A stretch of DNA of 64,000 nucleotides from Dastarcus helophoroides. Lineage: Eukaryota > Arthropoda > Insecta > Coleoptera > Bothrideridae. The translations under genes were made by a program, and so were the position numbers. Shown piece after piece: positions 54,915 through 64,000 of the stretch. Each line of letters starts with the position of its first letter. Position 1 is the stretch's first letter. Where the stretch lies: the NCBI GenBank assembly GCA_028583605.1, contig CM053331.1, positions 34,203,823 through 34,267,822 of the forward strand. Direction: 5' to 3'. The notes below the pieces were generated by a model, which was given only the letters and a program-made list of their open reading frames with translations, had not been told where the DNA came from and did not search any database.

Positions 54915-57581
54915 GTCTTCACTGACAAGAAAAGGCCGCGAAGTGTCCGGCGCCGATTTTGCTAATTTTTGGATATGTTTTAGAGGACCAAAATCTAAGA
55001 GACACGTATTTTTTTTATCGGCTGATAAACGGTTTAAAGGGTAGTTTTGACCCCCTCAAAGTTGAGGCAAAAAATGCAGATTTTGCTGTTTCTCGAATAC
55101 CACAAATGATATTCGAGTCGTTTATTTTTTCAAAAGTTTTGCTTTGACGAGAAATAAAAGAAAAAAATTTTGTTAAAATTTTCCCACCCCCCTCATGGGG
55201 GCAAACTACCTCATTTAGAAGTTTCTTAATCGGAAAAGTGGTAATTACGTCAGCAAAATTTTGAAAAAAATATATGTCATTTTATACACCAAAACTAATT
55301 TTACCTGTTTTTGGATTTTGTCGAAAATATTTTTTTGGGGGGTAAACACCACTTACACGAATATGTATATGATAGGATGTATTTTTTGATTTTTGTTTTA
55401 TTTTTTTTCTGAAGCGAAGTATTTCGACAAGAAACTAAAAAAATAATTTTTTAAGATTTTTTCGGAGACCCCTCATCCCCACCCTCCACCCTTCCCTTAT
55501 AGGAGGGTGAGCTACCTACTTAAAAAACCGGAAAATTCAAGATTATTATGATCCCTCTACTATCTCTATACGCCAAAAGAAAAATTTACCAAATTTTTTT
55601 ATCCCCACCCTTCCTGATAGGGGTAAATTACACCTTATGTAATTTTTAATTAACAAGAAAATAGTCATTATAACAGCTAAATTTTGAAAAATAAGTGTTA
55701 TTTAATACATCAAAATTAATTTTACTTTTATTTGTGTTTTGGTGAAGGAAAATATTTTGGGGGTAAACACCCTTTAGGTCAAACACGTATATAATAGGAT
55801 GTATTTCTATGATTTTTAATTCGTTTTTTATCTGAAACGAAGTATTTCAACGAGGATTTAGAAAATTAATTTTTTTGAACTTTTCCAGTCACCTCTCTTC
55901 CCCTCTCTCCACCTTATCTTACCAGAGGGTGAGTCATCTAATTAAAAAATCGAAAAATTCGATATCATTAAGATCTCTTTTTATACACCGAAAAAAATTC
56001 TAAACTTTTGCACCTTTGTAAGGGGGTAAACTACCCCTTTCTGAGGTTTTAGAGTATTCAAAAAATTGTCATTATAACAGCAAAATTTTTAAAAAAAAGA
56101 ACACTATATTTTATATACCAAAACTTATTTTATTGAATTTTTTTGGGGTTTGTCGAAGAAAAATTTTTGGGGTAAACACCCTTTAGAGCAAATACTATAT
56201 AAAATATCTATATAAAAACTGCGGTCAGTTGTCTGAGCTTCATAAAAATTTAGAAGTTTTGTATATTAGATATACCTACACGAGAAATATGGGAATTTAC
56301 CAAAACATTTAAGTGTATATTATTATGGCGGTAAAGATATTAGTTTCTTTTTTTCCTAAAATGAAATATTTTAACAAGAAACAATAAAAATAATTTTTCC
56401 GAATTTTTCCAGCCACACCTCGCGTCCTATTTCCATTAGAAGGATAAGGCACCTGGGATGGGAAATGGAAAAATTTAAAACCTTTCTAAACTCTATTTTG
56501 TAGTATCTAGAGAGACAGCAATGATCTCGAATTTCCAGTTTTTCAAGTAGATGACTAACTGGCTCACTCTACTGATATGCCAAGACGAAGGGTGGGAACG
56601 GTAGAACCAAAATTTAAAAATAATATTTTTCTACCTTCTTTAAAATACTTCATTTCAAAAATAACGAACCGAAAATTGTACAAATATATCTCCTACTATA
56701 TATAAATATTTGCGTTAAAGAGTGTTTACCCCCAAAATATTTTCCTTCACCAAAACCCAAATACAGGTAAAATTAATTTTGATGTATAAAATAACATTTA
56801 TTTTCCAAAATTGAGCTGTTATAATGATTATTTTCTTGTTAATTAAAAATTTCATAAGGGGGTAATTTACTCCTATCAGGAGGGGTGGGGGTAAAAAAAT
56901 TTGGTAAACTCTTCTTTCGGTGTATATAGATAGTAGATAGATCATAAAAATCTCGAATTTTACGGTTTTTTAAGTAGGTAGCTCAGTCTCCTATAAGGGA
57001 AAGGTGGAGTGTGGGGATGAGGGGTCACCGAAAAAAATCTTAAGAAATTATTTTATTAGTTTCTCGTCGAAATACTTCGCTTCAGAAAAAAAAATAAAAC
57101 AATAATCATAAAAATACATCCTATCTTATACGTATTCGTGTAAGTGGTGTTTACCCCCCAAAAACATTTTTTTCGACAAAATTCAAAAACAGGTAAAATT
57201 AGTTTAAGTGTACAAAATAACATATATTGTTTTCAAAATTTTGCTGACGTAATTACCATTTCTATGATTAAAAAACTTCTAAATGAGGTAGTTTGCCCCC
57301 ATGAGGGAGAGTGGGAAAATTTTGAAAACATGTTTTTCTTTTATTTCTCGTCAAAGCAAAACTTTTGGAAAAAGAAACGACTCGAATATCATTTATGGTA
57401 TTCGAGAAACCTCAAAATCTGTATTTTTGCCCCAACTTTGAGAGGGAAAAACTACCCTTAAAACCGTTTATCAGCCGATAAAAAAAATACGTGTCTCTTA
57501 GATTTTGGCCATCTAAAACATATCCAAAAATTAGCAAAATCGGCGCCGAACACTTCGCGACCTTTCCTTGTGAGTAAGATA
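54915..57581. mobile_element. Foldback element with tandem modules in its arms
   Basis: The arms, about 54915-55990 and 56500-57581, are inverted copies whose outer ends read ACTSACAAGRAAAGGYCGCG then AAGTGTYCGGCGCC. Within the left arm and centre a diverged module of 409-421 bp is repeated. The phrase GGTAAACACC falls at 55341, 55762 and 56171, and each unit includes CTCCACC..CTT, GAGGGTGAG and GGGGTAAAYTAC. The right arm carries the module in reverse (GGTGTTTACCCC at about 56730 and 57147). This arrangement is that of foldback (FB-like) elements. No transposase is present. Confidence 0.85.
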
Positions 57582-58009
57582 TAATTGACTTTCGACTGTA
57601 CCTTTTAAGATACGGCAACACACGAAGATAAGTCGACATATAGAGAAAACAATTAAAACATTTGGAAAAAAGGACCACGTTGATTTCAACCAAAGATATT
57701 AAGGAACTGGAACTGCCTAAAACAATTTAATTCTAATCCAGAAACTTCGAATTTAACACCCAATTTCGATATTTTCCTCAAGGTTAAAAGTCGTTTAAAA
57801 TTTTCAGAAAATGCAGACTTTTCGAATATGCTTTAGAATTTATTTCGAGAATCTCCATTTTTGTTCGAAATGTTTAAGGGTTGAGAATTTAAAAAAAACT
57901 GGAATAATTTTCAATTTTATTTTAGTCCTATTAAAGTTTTCATATTGTTTAGAAATTTTGATTATTTTCTGGAAATTTTAATTTACTCAAGATTTAAATC
58001 CAATCTACT
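57582..58009. repeat. AT-rich repeat remnant
   Basis: T-rich polarity units (TTTCGAGAATCTCCATTTTTG) dominate 57720-58000. No gene. Confidence 0.5.
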
Positions 58010-58860
58010 AGGGCAAATCAAATATGAACTAGAATTCGTTTATTGGTACAAGATACATATATAAAAGTTATTATCTATTTTTCTAAATAACCTCCTAATT
58101 TTGTATGCATTGCTCCGAACGGATTGGGAGTTTTTAAATGCCATCAACATGAAAAGAAAGGAAGCGTGTTTGCACCCAATTGCGCACAAATGTCTCAACA
58201 GCAGCAACAGAGCTTCTTTCAGTGGCCCAAACATATGATAATCGCATGGTGATAAGTCGGGACTATATGAAGAGTGTTTTAATGCTGCCCAATGCATTTC
58301 CTCTAATTTTTGATCTGTCAGATTGGCTGGGTGAAGGCGGGCATTACCGTGAAGCAAAATTAAATTTCTGACTAAAAATTTGCGTCTTTTCCGTCATTTT
58401 GCTTTATACAATAGCCGGCAGTAATAGGCAGCATTAACCGTACAAGGTTCATGCAGAAAATCGACGGGCACAATTGCTATAAAATCCCAAAACACTGTCG
58501 CAAGAACCTTTCCAGATGAGAGGCGAGTTTTTGCCATGACGAATGCACCTTCCCCCTTTCTTCTTCACTTCATGCTTGCTTGTTTAAATTCAGGAGCGTA
58601 ATGGTGAGCCCGTCTCATCACACGTAATGATACGTTGTAAAGAACCATCACCTTCACATTAAAAATGGCCAAGATGGCACTGACAATTTTATAGACGTCG
58701 TTGTTTCTGTTCTTCAGTTAAAAGACGGGGTACCCACCTGCCAAAAAACTTTTTCGAAACACGCAGCTCATCTGTAATGATGGATTGAGCACTCCCAAAG
58801 CTTATCCCTATCTGAGCTGCAATTTCACCAACAGTTAAACGATCGATTAATCGATTTTAA
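58010..58860 (-). pseudogene. Broken mariner transposase, 5' truncated
   Basis: From 58850 downward the minus strand encodes RLTVGEIAAQIGISFGSAQS (helix-turn-helix) and RWVPRLLTEEQKQRRL, the WVPR-L mariner signature. After several frameshifts and stops it reads MAKTRLSSGKVLATVFWDF (about 58540-58480, second catalytic block), then LLHGNARLHPANLTDQKL with the catalytic Asp changed to Gly, and SYSPDLSPCDYHMFGPLKEAL with the third Asp intact. The stop is at 58040. A possible left terminus (CTAGGGCAAATCAAATATG) lies at 58008, and no right terminus follows 58860. Typical mariners have about 345 codons. This copy lacks the start and cannot be functional. Confidence 0.88.
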
Positions 58861-59795
58861 TGAAAATTTTACTTAAATGTATAGTATTTTTGCGGGTAAC
58901 TTTAAGGCTATTTTTTTTAGCAAAATTTAGCTTTTTACTTTTAAAAACTCAACTGTACTAATAATTTTATTTTAGGTTATATGGCACAATAAATAAAAGA
59001 GAAACCAATCTCCAATGTTTACGGCTGATATAGTATTCCTCGCCACATGCAATTCTGACAAATACTAGGTAGAATAAAGGAAGCAAACGTTTAAATGTAT
59101 TATTCTGTTAAAATCAAATGAGAAATTTGTTTATTTTGAATTATGACTTTATTAGATCTTGAGCAGAGAAAGTGACATATGTCAGCTAGTTTTTTTTTAT
59201 AAATTTCCAGTTTTTTAATATCTTTTTTTTAATTTTTAGTAATTATCGAAATATCTAGATTACAGCATTTTCCCAAAAGTGCAGTTTTCCTCAAAAGTAG
59301 CAGTTTTGAGAAAAATGTTGCAGTTCAAAACTTGTAGTCAAAAAAATACGTGAGATTTCAAATTATCATTAGAAATTCCTGACTTTTAGAATAAGAATCA
59401 AATTTAAAAAATGAAAAAAAGGTTAAAATTTTTTTTTTCGCGATTATAGCTTTCTATAAATTCAGGAATTGAATTCAAATTTATTGAAAAATACTTTGTG
59501 TCTTCTTAAAAATATAAAAAGTTGTTAGAAATCTTTTTTTTTATAAACTGGTTATTTCAAAAAAAATTTTGAATTTTCGACATTTTTCATGCAAATTCAA
59601 ATTTAGGTTTGGGATAAATTGAGACCGTGTTTTCTATTTGAATCCTTATGTTTTAAATTTATATATCGAAACAAAAGATATAATTGAAATTGTAAGGCTA
59701 AGCTGAAAAATATTGAGTTATTTCGAAATGTCCGAAATTTTTAGATACTTATAATTCAAATTAGAAGTTTCGACAGTTTATGTCGATAGTTTAGA
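58861..59795. other. AT-rich DNA with weak repeat character
   Basis: GCAGTTTTCCTCAAAAGTA-type short repeats occur near 59275-59340. No gene or paired termini. Confidence 0.4.
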
Positions 59796-59840
59796 CAGGG
59801 CTGAGCAACTTTTTTCTCCAATGGACCAAATATAATGGTT
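59796..59840. mobile_element. Candidate left end of a hAT-like element
   Basis: CAGGGCTGAGCAACTTTTTTC is a hAT-type terminus, very like the reversed end at 32401 (CAGGGATGAGCAACC). The preceding eight bases are AGTTTAGA. No matching right end was found in the window. Confidence 0.4.
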
Positions 59841-59949
59841 ATATTATAACACAGGCTGAAATAGGTAAAAATCGTTGTAAAATCAACACATTGAATTTTT
59901 GACTTATTTTTGAAATTTGAACTTTAAAGTAAAAAATTTCACTTTAAAC

Positions 59950-59995
59950 CAGTGCTTCTTAATCCTTTTTGGTTCCCGGAGCTCTTAACATACCT
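59950..59995. mobile_element. Candidate left end of a second hAT-like element
   Basis: CAGTGCTTCTTAATCCTTTT followed by TGGTTCCCGGAGCTC resembles the CAGTG..TTCTCAACCTTTTTGG ends of many hAT elements. The preceding eight bases are CTTTAAAC. AT-rich repeat follows directly, as in the two confirmed elements, but no right end was found. Confidence 0.4.
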
Positions 59996-61850
59996 AAAAA
60001 ATTGGTTTTTTTCTACATTTAGATTTTTTTCTGGAATTGGGACTTTTTTTTTAAATTTTTCTCTTGTTGAATGAGCATTTTTAAAAATTGAATTTTTTAA
60101 ATCGCAATTCCTGAAACCTTTGTTGTATTTTCCAGAATTTGTCACCGCTGCAAAGTGTTTCTAGAAAAATTTACCTATATTTACAAAAAATTTGGTACTT
60201 TTTCTCTGAAATTTATGTTTTTATTTTTCAAATTCAATCTTTTTTAAAATTTAACTTTCTCTAAGAATTTTTTCTAGTTTGATTTTTTCAAATTTAGATG
60301 TTTTTTGATATCAATCAGTTTGTTTTTATAGGTTTTTTTTTTCAAATGTCGACTCATTCTAGAAAACCGTCTTTTTTAAATTTTTAACATTTTTTTGTTC
60401 TAAAAATTGACCTTTTTCTCATAAATTTATTTTCTAATGGAAAACCAAATACATATTTTCGAAGTTTGAAACCTGAATTTTCTGCTTTTATTTCATCTTT
60501 CTTAAAGTTTGATTTTTTTCCTAAAATGTGGACTTTTATTTCAAAATTGGACATTAGAATTTTCCTCAAAATTTCCTTTCTCCAAATTTCGATTTTTTTC
60601 TTGAATATAGATCCAAGTTATTTTAAAAAAGGCAACCATTCTTTTCATCTCTTTTCTATTTTAACATTTTGTGTTTCTGGAAATTTTAACGTTTGCAACA
60701 AAATGTGTCCTTTCATCAAAATTTTGATTTTTTTTAATATTTGCTGTTTTAGTTTGGACTTTAGTCTTAAAATTTGACTTATTTCCTAAAATTTTCCATT
60801 TTACAATTTTGGTCTCTTCTGGAAATTTAGAATTTCTTTTTAATTTGACTTTTTAAATTCGTCTTTTTCTGTTTTAAATTCGATTCGAAATACCCTTTTT
60901 TCGAAATTTTCATTTTTTTTCTGAATATGATTTAAATTTCATTAAGAATATTACATATCTTTTACAAAATTAATACCTTTCCTTCAAATTCTAATATTTT
61001 GTATTTATGCAAATATTTAGTTTAGCCTCGAAATTCATTTAGTTATCAAAATTCGAAATTTTTCAGTTTAATCTATTTACAAAATTGACCCTACTTCCAA
61101 TAATTTGACTTTTTCTGAGAAAGCTCCGTAAACAGCTACCTTCTGCTGGGAATAAAAAAATTTTTGATATAATTTGACTCTTTCCAAATTCATCTTTTTC
61201 TTGATTTCTAGAATATCCATTTTTATTCCAAAATTCCACCTTTTATTGGAAAAATCCATTTTTCTTAAAATGTGAAGATTTTAGTTAAGAAATTGCCTTT
61301 TTTAGAATTTGAATTTTTTCCTACTTTTTAATTTGGTCTTTTAAAGGAAATATCGATTTTTTTTTCAAAACTCGACAATTTATACTCTTAGAAATTGTGT
61401 TTTCTTCTTGAAATTGATTTTTTCTTGGCATTTCACTTTTTTTGTTAAAATTTTATAAAATTGGATACAAAAGTTTTTTTTCTCTTTTTTTAATTGGGAT
61501 TTCTCTCGCTTGGGTTTATTTTTAAAATTCTTTTTATTTTTCAAAATTTCAACTTTATTCCTAAAATCTGGCTATAACCTCTAAATTGACGTTGTATTGG
61601 AAAATCGGGGTTTTTGTCAAAATATCGACTATTTTTAGAATTTACCTTTTTCCTTCTATTTTTCACAAGGTTTCATTTTTTCTGCAAATATTTTTGTCTC
61701 AAAATTTAACAATTTTTTTTCGTAATTATGCAAAACAATTAAAAGGGGTAAAATCGCGGGTAGAGGATTTTTTATTTGAAATACTAATTTTTTCTAGAAC
61801 TTCCAATATTACGTTAGAATTGAAATAAAATAAATTAGGGAGCAGAATTT
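59996..61850. repeat. AT-rich repeat, T-rich polarity
   Basis: Quasi-periodic units (TTTTTCTGGAATT, CAAAATTTCGATTTTTTTC) fill the stretch. The Phe-rich frames, such as 60466-60777, are repeat translations. Confidence 0.75.
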
Positions 61851-62752
61851 ATCTTTTTCTCTAAATTAAAACAGAGTTTTAATAAAAAGCAGTCCCAATT
61901 TCGGGAAAGATATTTCTTCGGCAGCAAAATGGTCATTGTAACTAGCATGCAGATTGTGTGACCTGTGGCCTATGCAGATAATATAACATACAGCAATTCC
62001 ATTCATAAACCCCAGATTCGCTAAAATAAGATGTTTTATTTTGCCCAAAGGATCATATTATTTAACAAGTCAAAGTTGGAAAAAAGGGTTAAACAAGAAA
62101 TAAAAACTTTTCGGTTGCAAATATGTACATTTTTTATTAAATAAATATTTTTACACTTATATTATTTTATATTAACAATTATCAACAGCATCCTTCTGCT
62201 AAAATATGAAAATGTTATGTATAATAAAATTTAACAAATATAAATGGTGATAATGTCAAGTAATTATAATCTATAAAATGTATACCGCTGCATAAAAATG
62301 ACATGTATACAGAAATATTTACTAAATACTATGTACCATATTCATCTTAAAGTGTCTATCCATTTTTTAAAAAATGAAGTAAGCTTCTTTGTAATCAAAA
62401 AATTTAACTTATTCACTCGCAATTGCATTTCTTTGTAAATCCTTGACGGTTAATTACTAGCTTCTGCTAGTTTAACAATACAAAAGTTATTTAACATATT
62501 TACCTATCAAACTATACCTTCAGTGAATAAGCTAAAAAACGCGAATTTAAAACTTGACCACGTCTTCAACTTACCGCTAAACTAGCTCTTTCTAATATTA
62601 CAAAGGTAACAATTAATTATAAATGTTTAGCGTCCAAGCCTTGTTAAATATATAATTATAAATTCTTTTTAAAATCATCAAAGTAAATAAAATCGTCTGA
62701 CCAATTTTTCTGCACAAATATAAGTCCTCACAAAGTTTTATAAAATTCTTAC
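61851..62752. other. Ordinary AT-rich DNA
   Basis: No repeat family or gene recognised in this stretch. Confidence 0.4.
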
Positions 62753-62948
62753 CCAAACACGACAGAAGAAAATATTTTGACAAATTGAGAACGCATTTCT
62801 TTTGATCCCTTATAGCCGTAAACATATCCAACAACCAAAATAGTAAATTGGGACAGCAACTCAGATCCACGTTTTAATTTAAATAAAATTGTTGAAACTT
62901 GAATTATAGCATATTTGAAATCATGTACAGGAATTGGAAGCATTTTCT
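62753..62948 (-). CDS. Possible internal exon, unknown protein
   Basis: On the minus strand a 196-bp open segment begins after TTTACCTTCAAAG and ends TTTG|GTAAGA, a strong donor. It encodes KMLPIPVHDFKYAIIQVSTI through LLSQFTILVVGYVYGYKG to FSSVVF, with a composition less repeat-like than any other frame in the right third of the window. No family was recognised and no partner exon was found, so this may be chance. Confidence 0.25.
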
Positions 62949-64000
62949 CTTTGAAGGTAAAGTATGTTATAGAATTAATAAGATTGCCGTTACAAGGAAA
63001 ATCTTTATTGAATGTGTTATTTTATTTTGAGCGTCGACTGTTATATTTTACCTTTGTCAATTTATTTAGTTGAGGAGGTAAAGAAAACTTTGCATATTTT
63101 GTTTTTACAAGGGTTATGAATATTTATTTTTTTATTTCTTGTAGTGATTCAGATAGCTTCAACACCTTTCAAGTATTCTCTTCTTTATCGATGAAAGTAG
63201 CTTTCGATTTGTGCTTGCCGCTTTAGTAATAGATAGATATTAAAAATGCAATGGAGAGAGTATGGACTAGAAAAGGTGCAGTTACTAATTAATTGTGTCC
63301 TAAGTTATAAGAATAATTATAAAATAAAAAATAACCAGACATATTAAACTGCAATTAATTGTTAATATTTTATTCTGCACTAGATAAAGCTTAAGCTTTA
63401 AGGAAATATCTGTTAGTATTTGAAAGTAAACAAATATAATATGCTTTAGAAAGCACCTAAATAATTTGGCAACATGCATAATTAATAATAATTTATGCAT
63501 CTTTCAGTTTCAGTTTGGGCTCTGCTTTCATAAATATTAAGCTCTTAAGTAGATTCTAATTCTTCCTGCTTAGGCGATTCAACAACTTAACGATACAACA
63601 AAGTTGTATACAACTCAATCAATTTTATTATTTATTTTAACTGCGCATGATGTAATCTGCTCAAGAATTCAAAGCGCTTTTGAAGTAAAGTTAACAATAA
63701 AACGTAAAATTTGAAAGCTAGTCGAAAGCGGGAGTTTACCCTATACATATTTGCCATCGTGAATTTGAGGTAAATGTTAGAAATTTTATCTCGAAGTTAA
63801 ACAGCTTATATTCCACTTCGAAAAGCCAAATAACTAATGTGTCTAAACAATCATGCTTTGCACGAAGATGGCAATCGTTTTCCCATATTCCCTGTGTACA
63901 CAGCGTGGTGCAACTAAACTGTAACTAACTTCAAACCGCTATATCTACCAAAACGTGGGGGATGGTTTTTTCCAATTTTCGTGGTTTATACTTTCGTTGG
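62949..64000. other. Ordinary AT-rich DNA to the end of the window
   Basis: No gene, repeat family or RNA was recognised. The last 280 bases are less AT-rich. Confidence 0.4.

Noticed and set aside
1..64000. CRISPR arrays, tRNA or rRNA genes, prokaryotic operons
   Set aside because: The regular repeats are degenerate and lack unique equal-length spacers. No tRNA B-box with a foldable cloverleaf and no rRNA core sequence was seen, and the spliced gene and transposon types are animal.

Overview
This is a non-coding, transposon-dominated stretch of an AT-rich animal genome, almost certainly an insect. That rests on an interrupted two-immunoglobulin-domain gene of the zig-8/Dpr type with short introns, decayed Tc1/mariner transposases, Penelope-like elements (PLEs) and hAT-like terminal sequences with 8-bp target duplications. 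I cannot place the species. No rRNA, tRNA, CRISPR array or prokaryotic-style operon was seen. A 10-base run of N at 24901-24910 marks an assembly gap.

Layout. 1-3094: AT-rich quasi-periodic repeat ending in a candidate hAT-like terminus. 3095-5212: ordinary single-copy DNA. 5280-6960: more AT-rich repeat. 6961-9716: a 2.75-kb polypurine (GAGAA)n tract. 9717-12936: ordinary DNA with two small tandem repeats. 12970-21667: a large hAT-like insertion (target duplication CTCTCTGT) with a second hAT-like insertion nested in it (17093-21382, target duplication GTGGTCGC). Both carry AT-rich quasi-satellite instead of genes. The outer one split one arm of an older hairpin element. 21880-25250: dispersed repeats, AT-rich repeat and the gap. 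25341-28002: a MITE, a PLE terminal fragment and a full-length but broken mariner-like element with 60-bp terminal inverted repeats. 28003-34490: ordinary DNA, AT-rich repeat and another PLE terminal fragment. 34491-35621: a foldback element. 35970-37420: a broken PLE with reverse transcriptase and GIY-YIG remains. 37960-42915: MITEs, AT-rich repeat and a hAT-like terminus. 44936-46925: a broken transposase-like gene of an unusual DDE type, with repeated TGAGGGAATGA-like sites upstream. 48930-50030: a second broken PLE. 52073-54398: the immunoglobulin-domain gene, the only host gene I can assemble, with a pogo-like MITE in its third intron. 54915-57581: a foldback element with tandem modules in its arms. 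58010-58860: a broken mariner transposase. 59796-61850: hAT-like ends and AT-rich repeat. 61860-64000: ordinary DNA with one possible exon.

The main theme is the AT-rich repeat. It has a degenerate unit of about 20 bp, roughly (G)TCGAAATTTTCAAAAA on one strand, and switches strand between tracts. It is organised at a second level into tandem blocks of about 140-365 bp. At least twice it is demonstrably the cargo of hAT-like elements with perfect 8-bp target duplications. A second theme is a short hairpin motif, CTGANGA, one spacer base, a stem-loop, then GAAAC. It occurs in PLE ends and in a separate dispersed repeat family and resembles a hammerhead ribozyme core.
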